A stretch of DNA of 64,000 bases, from NCBI RefSeq assembly GCF_000230675.1, contig NZ_AGIK01000006.1, positions 89,039-153,038 on the forward strand, given 5' to 3'. Origin of the DNA: Synechococcus sp. WH 8016. GTDB lineage: Bacteria > Cyanobacteriota > Cyanobacteriia > PCC-6307 > Cyanobiaceae. The position numbers were made by a program, and so were the translations under genes. Below are positions 56,230 to 64,000 of this stretch, piece by piece. The notes under the pieces are model-generated. The model was not told the origin of the DNA. It worked only from the letters and a program-made list of their open reading frames with translations, and ran no database searches. Position 1 is the stretch's first letter, and every line of letters begins with the position of its first letter.

Positions 56230-56489
56230 ATTGATGGGAGTTTACCGCTGCACGTTCTCGTCGCTTCTGAATGGGTGTTGAGCCACCACATCGAAAGTTC
56301 AAGTCTCGAGCGGCAACCACTTTTCTCGAGGGCGTTGCTGATGTGACTTTCCACAGTGCGGATGCTCACCACAAGTCGGGATGCGATCGCCCGATTGCTA
56401 AGCCCTTCCAGAAGGAGTTGGATCACGGTGGTTTCTGCGGGGGTGAAGCCTTGCTCAGCCATGACGTCTGGAGATGCTTCCAGAACCAT
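56220..56489 (-). CDS. Small LuxR-type HTH regulator
   Basis: 89 residues: the LuxR/NarL DNA-binding domain covers most of it (F-T-P-A-E-T-T-V-I-Q-L-L-L-E-G-L-S-N-R-A-I-A, then S-I-R-T-V-E-S-H-I-S-N). There is no receiver domain. The size and type recall the cyanobacterial PedR (electron-transport-responsive) group; this is inferred. The 3' end overlaps tRNA-Thr. Confidence 0.8.
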   Translation of the reverse strand: MVLEASPDVMAEQGFTPAETTVIQLLLEGLSNRAIASRLVVSIRTVESHISNALEKSGCRSRLELSMWWLNTHSEATRTCSGKLPSMPA

Positions 56490-56495
56490 TCCCCG

Positions 56496-56780
56496 CTAGT
56501 CCGATTTGGGAGTCGTTGATGCGATTGGTCGCCGAAACGGCAAGTTGGCAACCAGGGCCGTGACGCGATCCTCGGTTTCCAAGCTCACATCGCCTTCCTC
56601 TAGGTCGATATCAACGTATTTGGCCACCACTTCAAAAATTTCACGACGCATTTGGTCGAGAAGTTCAGGGCTTAGGTCACTGCGGTCATGCGCCAGAACG
56701 AGCTGAAGCCTGTCTCTGGCAGTGCTGGCGCTTGCTGGTTGACGTCCAAGCAATTTGTCGACGAGGTCACGGAGAGTCAT
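56496..56780 (-). CDS. minE: Cell division topological specificity factor MinE
   Basis: 94 residues: the N-terminal anti-MinCD segment ([13 protein letters not shown]) and the C-terminal dimerisation part (V-A-K-Y-V-D-I-D). Drives MinCD oscillation. Overlaps nothing; 4-nt gap to minD. Confidence 0.95.
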   Translation of the reverse strand: MTLRDLVDKLLGRQPASASTARDRLQLVLAHDRSDLSPELLDQMRREIFEVVAKYVDIDLEEGDVSLETEDRVTALVANLPFRRPIASTTPKSD

Positions 56781-56784
56781 CAGC

Positions 56785-57600
56785 TCAGAAGATCTTCGTT
56801 TGCATCAAGCGGCGCACGGTGGCCCGTAGGCCCGAACGCTCCTTAGAGGGGTCCAGCAATGAAATGTCTTCGCCTTGAAGGCGGCCGGCAATATTGCCGT
56901 AGGCCTTGGCTGCTGGTGATTTGGTCCCATTCAGGGTGAGTGGTTCGCCCCGATTGGTGCTAACGATCACCTGCTCATCTTCGAGCACTAATCCCAGCAA
57001 GGGGAGAGCCAGGATGTCGGTGACGTCATCCACCGCCAACATTTCTTGATTGGCCATCATTTTGGGCCTAACTCGATTGAGAACGAGTTGGACTGGGGTC
57101 ACCCCGTGGGTGTTGAGCAATCCGATCACTCGATCCGCATCTCGCACAGCTGACACTTCAGGAGTGGTGATCACAATGGCTTCACGCGCTGCGGCAACGG
57201 CGTTCTTAAAGCCGTCTTCAATGCCTGCGGGGCAGTCGATTAACACGTAATCGAATCGTTTCTCAAGCATGGAGACAATGGCCTGCATGTCTTCTGGTTT
57301 GAGCCACTCGAGCATCCGCGGATTGCCAGCAGGCAGCAAGGCCAGATTCGGGACCTGTTTGTGCTTCACCAAGGCCTGGTCCAAGCGGCAGGTCTCGGCC
57401 AAAACCTCTTGAGCTGTATAAACAATTCGGTTTTCGAGTCCAAGCAACAGATCCAGGTTGCGTAAACCGAAGTCGGCATCCAGGACAACAGTGCTGGAAC
57501 CACGCTGGGCGAGGGCTATGCCCAAGTTGGCCGTAAGGGTGGTCTTACCGACGCCCCCCTTGCCGGAGCAGATCAAGATCGTTCGCGAATTTGACGTCAC
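56785..57600 (-). CDS. minD: Septum site-determining ATPase MinD
   Basis: 271 residues. Deviant Walker [12 protein letters not shown] at the N terminus, [10 protein letters not shown] switch I and D-C-P-A-G-I-E switch II. The C-terminal amphipathic helix ends L-M-Q-T-K-I-F and targets the membrane. Start GTG 57600. Central gene of minC-minD-minE. Confidence 0.98.
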   Translation of the reverse strand: MTSNSRTILICSGKGGVGKTTLTANLGIALAQRGSSTVVLDADFGLRNLDLLLGLENRIVYTAQEVLAETCRLDQALVKHKQVPNLALLPAGNPRMLEWLKPEDMQAIVSMLEKRFDYVLIDCPAGIEDGFKNAVAAAREAIVITTPEVSAVRDADRVIGLLNTHGVTPVQLVLNRVRPKMMANQEMLAVDDVTDILALPLLGLVLEDEQVIVSTNRGEPLTLNGTKSPAAKAYGNIAGRLQGEDISLLDPSKERSGLRATVRRLMQTKIF

Positions 57601-57640
57601 GTTGTCGCGGTTGATTTGGTCAGGTTAGGGGCAAGTGCTC

Positions 57641-58354
57641 TTAATTGTTTAAATCGGCCGAAAGCTCTTGCACTGACAAGTCAGTGCGGGGATCAGCAGG
57701 CTCGATCGAAATCACCCCATCCACAATGCGGGCTTCCTCCGCAAGACCAGGTTGGGGTTTCTCCTCTGGTCCCCTGGCGACAAGATCCGCGATTCGTAGC
57801 TGAAGAGGACGGAGCTGTAAGGCCGTGATCCGGGCATTCAGATCGCCTTGAACCCCTGCATGAGCAGAACCACGGAGGCGTCCCCAGATCAGGACGTTTC
57901 CCCCGGCACTGATTTGCGCACCTGGATTGACATCGCCAATGAGCAAAACGTGGTGGCGTGCTTTGAGATGGTCTCCCGATCGCAGGGTGGCTCGATGGAT
58001 CAGCAGTGCTGGGGCCTGCTTGTCCTCAGCACCTTCAGGAAGCGGATCGACACGCTGTGGTGTGGTGAGTTGAGCTGGAATGCCAAGGGCGTTGGCGCTG
58101 ACCACGGTGAGTGGATGGCAGCTTTTGATGGACAGCAATCGGCAGCTGCGCTCCTCAAGTTGCGCTTGCAAGGCAGAGAGCACCCGGCAATTCAACAACC
58201 ACTCCCCGCTATCCAATTCGAGATCCTTGCCCTCCAGGCCACTGAGTTGGTCAGCGAGGGTGTCTTGCCAAGGGATGTGCCGATTGTTGGGCAAAACCAG
58301 GCGATGGCATCCAGCTTGAAGGGTCTCTTGGGTCAAAGCCACCGTCGCGATCAA
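57641..58354 (-). CDS. minC: Septum formation inhibitor MinC
   Basis: 237 residues; the C-terminal beta-helix (about 115-215: I-G-D-V-N-P-G-A-Q-I-S-A-G-G-N-V-L-I-W-G-R-L-R-G) is diagnostic. The N-terminal FtsZ-inhibiting domain is divergent, as usual in cyanobacteria. First gene of the min operon; 40-nt gap to minD. Confidence 0.94.
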   Translation of the reverse strand: MIATVALTQETLQAGCHRLVLPNNRHIPWQDTLADQLSGLEGKDLELDSGEWLLNCRVLSALQAQLEERSCRLLSIKSCHPLTVVSANALGIPAQLTTPQRVDPLPEGAEDKQAPALLIHRATLRSGDHLKARHHVLLIGDVNPGAQISAGGNVLIWGRLRGSAHAGVQGDLNARITALQLRPLQLRIADLVARGPEEKPQPGLAEEARIVDGVISIEPADPRTDLSVQELSADLNN

Positions 58355-58373
58355 GAAAGAGTGGAGGCCGACG

Positions 58374-59630
58374 TTAGATGTCCGCCTCGTATTGACCCAC
58401 GATTCGTTTCAGCTCCTGACCGATTTGCTTTGGATAGATCAGCCAGCTGGTGCTGGCCGGTTTGCTCAGACTTTTGACGAGTGCCGAGCTTTGCTCGAGT
58501 GCTTGAAGTTGTTGACCATTCCAGAGCCTCAGCCCCCCGCGATAGGGGTGATAACCATGCAGTTGTTGATGACGTAGTCCGCAGCACAAACTCGGATCCA
58601 ATCCCTTCGCTTCTGCCAACCCCCTGGCTTGGGCCAAGCATTCGAGTTGCGTTTCCTTCGAGAGATTGTCCACATCCAGTGCTTTGAGGAGTCGTCGGTT
58701 GAGGAACCGATCGCAGAGATCGGCCAGTGGGCGAGGGGCTTCCTCTTGCCAGCGCAGCAAGTGATAGCCAGTTCGTAGGTCATCGTTGGCCAAATAGGAC
58801 GTCAGGTCGAGCTCATGGGAGGACCAAAGCCAGCAGCGCATCGTTGAATCTGCCCAAACACGATCGGGGCCTAGCTCACGGGCCAGGCGAATCATTTGTT
58901 CCAGCAGCCAATTGCAGACCACATTGAGGCGGTGGTTGTAGACACTCCGGTACATCAGGTTTCGCACCACGAGGTAATGCTCAACGGCCATGAGGCCCTT
59001 GGGGTGGATGGCGAGTTCCCCATCTGGCGCCAGGGTTAGTGCGGCCAGGATTCTCTCTAAATCCAGCTGGCCATAGCTCGTCCCTGTGCTGTAGCTATCT
59101 CGCAACAAGTAATCGAGCCTGTCGCAGTCGAGTTGGCTGCTCACGAGGTCTTTAATCACTCTCCGCTGTGTGGTGCCGTGCTCCAGCAGAGCGGCCACGG
59201 CTTCTGAGCTTCCTGGTTGGAATCGTTCGAGCGGCTCGTAAATCGCGGAGTGCTCTCGAACGATGCGTGCGGACCACCGCTCATGGTGGGTGCCAAACAT
59301 TTCCTCGCCGGTGTGGCTCAGGGGCGCATGACCCAAGTCATGGAGCAGGGCTGCCGCGTAGAGCACCCCCCGATGACGTTCCAGCGATGGATCCATTGCC
59401 AACAGGCGCCGAAAGGCCTGTCGCGCGATGTGGAAAACGCCAAGAGAGTGGGTAAACCGGCTGGATTCGGCGCCGTGGAAGGTCAGAAAGGCTGGCCCGA
59501 GCTGGCGAATCCGCCGAAGCCTTTGAAAGGGGGCTGCGTCAACGAGCTCGAGTACCAGCGCTTCAGCCGGGTCGTCTGTATTGAGTGCGATGCCCCCATG
59601 CAAAGGGTCGTGATAAGTGCGGCTACTCAT
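58374..59630 (-). CDS. HD-domain phosphohydrolase (dGTPase-like)
   Basis: 418 residues. HD motifs: R-F-x-H-S-L-G-V near 58 (His), L-L-H-D-L-G-H-A-P near 93 (metal-binding HD pair), and D-R-L-D-Y-L-L-R-D near 170 (Asp). Relatives hydrolyse dNTPs to nucleosides plus triphosphate; the real substrate is not known here. Overlaps the ctpA stop by 4 nt, so cotranscribed with it. Confidence 0.87.
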   Translation of the reverse strand: MSSRTYHDPLHGGIALNTDDPAEALVLELVDAAPFQRLRRIRQLGPAFLTFHGAESSRFTHSLGVFHIARQAFRRLLAMDPSLERHRGVLYAAALLHDLGHAPLSHTGEEMFGTHHERWSARIVREHSAIYEPLERFQPGSSEAVAALLEHGTTQRRVIKDLVSSQLDCDRLDYLLRDSYSTGTSYGQLDLERILAALTLAPDGELAIHPKGLMAVEHYLVVRNLMYRSVYNHRLNVVCNWLLEQMIRLARELGPDRVWADSTMRCWLWSSHELDLTSYLANDDLRTGYHLLRWQEEAPRPLADLCDRFLNRRLLKALDVDNLSKETQLECLAQARGLAEAKGLDPSLCCGLRHQQLHGYHPYRGGLRLWNGQQLQALEQSSALVKSLSKPASTSWLIYPKQIGQELKRIVGQYEADI

Positions 59631-60934
59631 GCACTTTCTGCCATCTCCTCTGCATTGATGGCATCGGCTGTTGCGGGTGATTCGCTGGTTTGGCGATCAA
59701 TGATGGCCTCCAGAACCCGCGCTGCATCCGTCAGCCAGCGGTCTCCTTCGCCCCCGGGATTCAGGGGTTCGGGCTGATCTAGCAAGCGATCTGGCGTAAT
59801 CCCTTGCCCTTGTATGTCCCGTCCGCTGGGGGTGACATATCCGGCCACAGTGACGGCCAAACCGCTGCCATCACTCAGGTTGGTGAGGGTCTGGATGAGC
59901 CCTTTGCCGAAGGTTTCACTGCCCAGCAGCAGCGAACGATCGTTGTCCTGCAGGGCCCCCGCGAGGATCTCGCTGGCACTTGCGGTGCCAGCGTTGACCA
60001 AGGTCACCATCGGACCGTCGTACAGCGTGGTTGGGTTCGATTGGATGGGATCAGCAATCCCGTCTCGATTGCGTGTTTCCACGATCGGCTCTTGGTCCAA
60101 GAAGGCGTCAGCAACGGCAAGTCCTCCGCTGACGAGACCCCCAGAGTTGTTGCGAAGATCAAGCACCACCCCTTCCACTCCCTTATCGGTGAGTTCTTGC
60201 AGGGCTTCCTGTACTTGCTTCGGCACACCTTCGCTGAACTGCGTGATGCGGAGATGGCCCAGCGTGTGGGTGTCACTTCGAAGACGCCGCGTGCGAACGG
60301 GGCGTAGATCGACATTGCGTCGTTCCAAGGTGAGCTCTTCAGCCTCTCCATTCGGGGGTTGGACGGTGATCAAAACCTGCGTTCCCACATCCCCTCGCAA
60401 GCGTGCTGCTGTGGTTTCGAGTCCCAGCAGAGCAGTGGATTCTCCGTTCACAGCCAGAAGTGCTGCGCCGCTGACCACGCCCGCGTCAGCGGCGGGTGAT
60501 CCCTCGAGTGCCGCGATCACAACCACTGAATCTTCATCGTTGTGATGGCCCAGTTGAAGCCCTACGCCACTCAGGCTGCCGGAGTTGCTGGACTTCATGA
60601 CGGAGTAATCGTCAGGTCTCAACAGCCTTGTGTAGGGATCATCGAGGGGTTCAAGCATCGTTTCGATGGCGCTGTAGGCCTGCTCGCTGGTTTCGATCGT
60701 CTGCTCAAGAGCTTTCTGGCGTAAGCGCTTCCAATGAATTCGATCGAAACTCGAGGGGTCGACATAGCTCTGATTCACAAGGCGCCAGGTTTCAACCACC
60801 AGCTGCTGGGCATCGTTGAGCGCCAGAGCAGGTGCTGGAATTAAGAGGCTGCAAAGCAAAAGGGAGGCAAAGCCGGAGGCCAGCTGCCGCAGGCCTTTTC
60901 TCATGTAATTAACAATCGGCAACATCAGCTTCAT
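59627..60934 (-). CDS. ctpA: Carboxyl-terminal processing protease (CtpA family)
   Basis: 435 residues: signal peptide (about 12-38, A-L-A-L), PDZ domain (about 105-185), and the Ser/Lys protease domain (about 190-400). Catalytic Ser lies in N-A-G-T-A-S-A-S-E and Lys in F-G-K-G-L-I-Q. CtpA cleaves the C-terminal extension of D1 in the lumen. Paralogues exist in cyanobacteria, so the D1-maturing role is likely but not proven. Upstream on the same strand as the HD hydrolase; divergent from petB. Confidence 0.88.
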   Translation of the reverse strand: MKLMLPIVNYMRKGLRQLASGFASLLLCSLLIPAPALALNDAQQLVVETWRLVNQSYVDPSSFDRIHWKRLRQKALEQTIETSEQAYSAIETMLEPLDDPYTRLLRPDDYSVMKSSNSGSLSGVGLQLGHHNDEDSVVVIAALEGSPAADAGVVSGAALLAVNGESTALLGLETTAARLRGDVGTQVLITVQPPNGEAEELTLERRNVDLRPVRTRRLRSDTHTLGHLRITQFSEGVPKQVQEALQELTDKGVEGVVLDLRNNSGGLVSGGLAVADAFLDQEPIVETRNRDGIADPIQSNPTTLYDGPMVTLVNAGTASASEILAGALQDNDRSLLLGSETFGKGLIQTLTNLSDGSGLAVTVAGYVTPSGRDIQGQGITPDRLLDQPEPLNPGGEGDRWLTDAARVLEAIIDRQTSESPATADAINAEEMAESA

Positions 60935-60992
60935 TCTGTCGCGTCGGCTGGAGCGTCATCGGTAGACTCTCGCAATCCAAACCGACCTTTGC

Positions 60993-61649
60993 ATGGCGAA
61001 CTCCTCACCTGTCTACGACTGGTTCCAGGAACGTCTTGAAATCCAGGACATCGCTGATGATTTCAGCACCAAGTACGTTCCGCCCCACGTCAATATTTTC
61101 TATTGCCTGGGCGGCATCACTCTTGTTTGCTTCCTGATTCAGTTCGCGACCGGGTTCGCGATGACTTTCTATTACAAGCCCACTGTTGCTGAGGCCTACA
61201 GCTCAGTTCAGTACCTGATGACAGATGTGAGCTTCGGGTGGCTCATTCGCTCAGTTCACAGATGGAGCGCCTCAATGATGGTGCTCATGCTCATTCTTCA
61301 CGTCTTCCGCGTGTACCTCACAGGTGGCTTTAAGCGTCCCCGTGAGCTCACCTGGGTAACGGGCGTGACCATGGCCGTGATCACTGTTTCTTTCGGTGTA
61401 ACCGGTTACTCACTTCCTTGGGATCAAGTCGGTTATTGGGCCGTCAAGATCGTTTCTGGAGTGCCCGCTGCCATTCCAGTGGTTGGTGACTTCATGGTTG
61501 AGCTGTTGCGTGGTGGCGAGAGCGTTGGTCAATCCACACTCACTCGCTTCTACAGCCTGCACACGTTTGTGATGCCCTGGCTGCTGGCTGTCTTCATGCT
61601 CATGCACTTCTTGATGATCCGTAAGCAAGGCATTTCCGGTCCTTTGTGA
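60993..61649 (+). CDS. petB: Cytochrome b6
   Basis: 218 residues with four membrane helices; the haem-ligating His pairs (R-S-V-H-R-W-S-A-S and L-H-V-F-R; H-T-F-V-M-P-W and H-F-L-M) and Cys35 for haem c(i) (Y-C-L-G-G) are in place. Core subunit of cytochrome b6f. Starts [11 protein letters not shown]. First gene of petBD. Confidence 0.99.
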   Translation: MANSSPVYDWFQERLEIQDIADDFSTKYVPPHVNIFYCLGGITLVCFLIQFATGFAMTFYYKPTVAEAYSSVQYLMTDVSFGWLIRSVHRWSASMMVLMLILHVFRVYLTGGFKRPRELTWVTGVTMAVITVSFGVTGYSLPWDQVGYWAVKIVSGVPAAIPVVGDFMVELLRGGESVGQSTLTRFYSLHTFVMPWLLAVFMLMHFLMIRKQGISGPL

Positions 61650-61726
61650 TCCATTTCAGTTGCTTTACGCACTGATTCAAGTTTCGAACTTCTCCACTTA
61701 CCGTTCGTTCACTACCGCTTCGCACC

Positions 61727-62209
61727 ATGCATATTCTCAAGAAGCCTGATCTCACCGATCCCAAGCTGCGGGCCAAGCTCGCCAAAGGCATGGGTCACAA
61801 CTATTACGGTGAGCCTGCATGGCCCAATGATCTCCTCTACATCTTCCCTGTAGTGATCCTTGGAACCATTGCCTGCATCGTTGGGCTCTCTGTCTTAGAT
61901 CCAGCCATGTTGGGTGATAAGGCCGATCCGTTTGCAACGCCGCTTGAGATCCTTCCTGAGTGGTATCTGTACCCGGTGTTTCAGATTCTTAGGGTTGTTC
62001 CTAACAAGCTTCTGGGCATTGCACTTCAAACCTTGGTTCCCCTTGGTCTGATGTTGATTCCCTTCATTGAAAGCTTCAACAAGTTCCAGAATCCATTCCG
62101 CCGTCCTATTGCGATGGCCGTGTTCTTGTTCGGTACAGCGACCACTATTTATTTGGGAATTGGTGCTGCGATGCCCATCGACAAGTCCCTCACCCTTGGC
62201 TTGTTCTGA
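61727..62209 (+). CDS. petD: Cytochrome b6f subunit IV
   Basis: 160 residues with three membrane helices and the quinol-site P-E-W-Y motif (L-P-E-W-Y-L-Y-P-V). Begins M-H-I-L-K-K-P-D-L. Follows petB by 77 nt in the standard operon. Confidence 0.99.
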   Translation: MHILKKPDLTDPKLRAKLAKGMGHNYYGEPAWPNDLLYIFPVVILGTIACIVGLSVLDPAMLGDKADPFATPLEILPEWYLYPVFQILRVVPNKLLGIALQTLVPLGLMLIPFIESFNKFQNPFRRPIAMAVFLFGTATTIYLGIGAAMPIDKSLTLGLF

Positions 62210-62224
62210 ACCCAATGATTTGAG

Positions 62225-62256
62225 AAACCCTCCAGCTCATCGCTGGGGGGTTTTTT
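62225..62256 (+). terminator. Rho-independent terminator of petBD
   Basis: Stem ACCCTCCAGC/GCTGGGGGGT with a short loop and six T residues, 15 nt after the petD stop. Confidence 0.9.
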
Positions 62257-62285
62257 GTTGTCTGGAATGGTTGGGAGCTGTTGTT

Positions 62286-63746
62286 TTATGAGCCTGGTAG
62301 AGGGTCGTCCAGGTCGAGCATCTCGACATCGTTCGGGTTCACCCGAAGGAAGTGATGGAGGAGGAGAAACCCAACGATGGTCCAGGTCTGGTAGGTGCGT
62401 GACTGCTGGCCCATCCAAGTGCCTGTGGGGCCATCGAAATATTCAGCCCACTGTTGTCTTGGCAGTTGGTTGAGCTGGCTCCAGTAGCAGTCTTCCAGCA
62501 TCGCTTTCATCTGCCCCATCAGCAGGATGTCTGCATCGGGGTGACGGCGCTCATGGAGGAGGATCGACGCTCCGAAATACCAAAGAAGGCTCGGCCAATG
62601 CCCGCCATTGTGGTAACTCCATGGCCAGTTCTTAGGGTCGGATCCGGTCTTGTTTTGCCACTCCAACGTTTCCATGGGTGGATGACAAATCCGCATCGGC
62701 ATCTGAGCCATCAGATGATTGCGGTTGTGAAGTGTGAGGCGAAATAGAGCGCGCTGTTGCGGTGCGGTGAGAAGTCCGAAGAGGCAGCCCAGGGAATTTC
62801 CAAGACTGTAAAAACGGAAATCAGGTCGACCTGTACGGATGTTGCCGATCAAATAGCCACCGCGGTTCTCGAGCCAGTCCTGAAGCCAATCAGGGATCAC
62901 CTGGGGCTGCACATTGAATTCGTTTTGATGTTGATTGTCGCCGTATTGCTCCGTAGGCCTTCGCCTCAAAACTTGCATCGTCTTGCTGGTCACCCAGTAG
63001 TGCTTCAGCAAAAACTTGCGCAGGTCATGAATCCACTGGCGTGTGAGCACCAAACGCTGGTCGAGCAGGCGGCTGTTTTGATTCCGCCGCCCTAGCTCCA
63101 TGAGCTTGGAGCAACAACGAAGGGAGGCATGCAGGAGCACCTCCACCTCTAGGGGGGCACCCCATACATCCATGGGACGATCGATCATGAAGGCACAATC
63201 CGGCACGAACAACACCGGTGTGCCCTCAAACGTGGGGTGAAGCACGAGGTCTAAGAGCAGCTGGACCCCCCGTTGGACCCCTGGCGTTGCTCCAAATTGT
63301 TCGTCCCCACTTGCTTTGACGTACATCCAGCAGAGGACGGGCCACCAGAGACTGGCGTCGACGGAGGTGATTCTTCCGATCGAACGTTGGCCGTAATCAG
63401 CAATGAGTTCGCCGCTTTCCTCCACAAAGCTGGTTGGGAACACTCCACGGGTCTGATACGTGGTGCTCTGGAGGTCGAGGCAGATCTGGAGGAACTGCTT
63501 GACGACCTTGAACCTTTTTTGTGTCAACAGGTAGACCATCACTGGCACGTTGTCGCGCAGGAAGATCTCGCCGTAGTTGAGGGCCTCGTCGTCACGCGGG
63601 TGCTGGAGAGCAGCAACACTGCCCGCAAGGCTCCCAGCAATGGGAATCAGCGTGCGTTCGAAATGCTCTTTGGCCTTTTGAACAACCTGATCTTCCTTGG
63701 AGCTGGGACGGACCCGCTGGTTCTGTTGGCTGAAGCGTTCGGCCAT
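62286..63746 (-). CDS. Neutral/alkaline invertase (GH100)
   Basis: 486 residues from ATG 63746, a cytosolic sucrose-hydrolysing enzyme. Family blocks: D-A-S-L-W-W-P-V-L-C-W-M-Y, with the general acid Asp region, and W-P-W-S-Y-H-N-G-G-H-W-P near residue 370. Many Trp, as expected in (alpha/alpha)6 barrels. It could cleave sucrose used as compatible solute. Convergent with petBD. Confidence 0.92.
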   Translation of the reverse strand: MAERFSQQNQRVRPSSKEDQVVQKAKEHFERTLIPIAGSLAGSVAALQHPRDDEALNYGEIFLRDNVPVMVYLLTQKRFKVVKQFLQICLDLQSTTYQTRGVFPTSFVEESGELIADYGQRSIGRITSVDASLWWPVLCWMYVKASGDEQFGATPGVQRGVQLLLDLVLHPTFEGTPVLFVPDCAFMIDRPMDVWGAPLEVEVLLHASLRCCSKLMELGRRNQNSRLLDQRLVLTRQWIHDLRKFLLKHYWVTSKTMQVLRRRPTEQYGDNQHQNEFNVQPQVIPDWLQDWLENRGGYLIGNIRTGRPDFRFYSLGNSLGCLFGLLTAPQQRALFRLTLHNRNHLMAQMPMRICHPPMETLEWQNKTGSDPKNWPWSYHNGGHWPSLLWYFGASILLHERRHPDADILLMGQMKAMLEDCYWSQLNQLPRQQWAEYFDGPTGTWMGQQSRTYQTWTIVGFLLLHHFLRVNPNDVEMLDLDDPLPGS

Positions 63747-64000
63747 GGTGCTGTTGCGACCATTGCTCAAAACTTAGTGATGGACCTTCCTCTGGCCAGT
63801 GGAAGCAAGTCTGGAGATGCGTATTTCTCAGGCAGCCTTGCGCAAAGGGTGAGTGTTGGGTTATGGTTTTGGACTGCGCAGGGGAGTTTGCTCCGAAGCG
63901 CAGCCGATGGATGCGAAGAGCGAAAGCTTGAAGTGTTCAGCGGGTGCTTACGAGATTGAGGGAGCGATCCCACGATGTTGTAAGTTTCACAAGCGGTCGC

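Noticed and set aside
63273..63959. 228-codon plus-strand frame near the right end
   Set aside because: Antisense to the GH100 invertase, whose motifs are intact; no independent support. 63747-64000 otherwise shows nothing I can name.

Overview
This window looks like the chromosome of a marine Synechococcus (phycoerythrin II-containing, pigment type 3). The evidence is a complete phycobilisome rod locus with both phycoerythrin I (cpeBA) and phycoerythrin II (mpeBA), the 548-residue double linker MpeD, ferredoxin-dependent PebA/PebB, marine-type HEAT-repeat bilin lyases, and typical picocyanobacterial housekeeping neighbours (psbB-psbT, psbM, petBD, minCDE, hemF, a PanC-cytidylate kinase fusion).

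Layout. (1) 1-16222, left core: a truncated sensor kinase, rodA, an Mrp-type ATPase, hemF, cell-wall and small membrane genes, an RNase D-like exonuclease, an LpxB-related glycosyltransferase next to tRNA-Cys, a K+ channel in an AT-richer patch, purM, rlpA and panC/cmk. (2) 16226-40286, the phycobilisome rod region. From left to right: ptpA, rpcF, rpcE, rpcT, rpcA, rpcB, pebB, pebA, cpeU, a small orphan, divergent cpeBA, cpeZ, an MpeV/CpeF-type lyase, two orphans, cpeY, mpeA, mpeB, mpeY (or mpeQ), two orphans (one with two Nif11-like domains), another orphan, cpeT, cpeS, linkers cpeE, mpeD and cpeC, a pentapeptide-repeat protein, a membrane-anchored CpcL-type linker, a divergent phycobiliprotein paralogue and further orphans. 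(3) 40302-42960, a cryptic 2.6-kb island between tRNA-Phe(GAA) and a 28-bp direct repeat of that tRNA's 3' end. It carries only orphan ORFs and no recombinase. (4) 43038-63746, right core: comF, a DUF2470 protein, a FGGY kinase, metK, a HAD phosphatase, rps1, nrdR, psbT-psbB, ferredoxin, psbM, a tandem universal stress protein, dprA, prmC, a TsaC-type protein, tRNA-Thr, a small LuxR-type regulator, minEDC, an HD hydrolase, ctpA, petBD and a GH100 invertase.

How the genes fit together. PebA and PebB make phycoerythrobilin from biliverdin. The E/F (HEAT), S/U and T lyases attach it, sometimes with isomerisation to phycourobilin, to the subunits of RpcAB, CpeAB and MpeAB. The CpeC, CpeE, MpeD and CpcL linkers stack hexamers into rods. 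Split rpcE + rpcF (no rpcG) and a single CpeF-like lyase (no second, mpeU-like one) argue against a blue-light specialist. A colour-acclimation island elsewhere in the genome cannot be excluded.

The most interesting points are the tRNA-Phe-flanked island at the edge of the pigment locus, the orphan genes inside the locus with recognisable but odd folds (a beta-like phycobiliprotein keeping the bilin Cys, stand-alone CpcD-like proteins, a Nif11-like double-domain protein), a candidate small RNA near 9.3 kb, and two genes with no usual start codon. GC comparisons are by eye; no searches were run.
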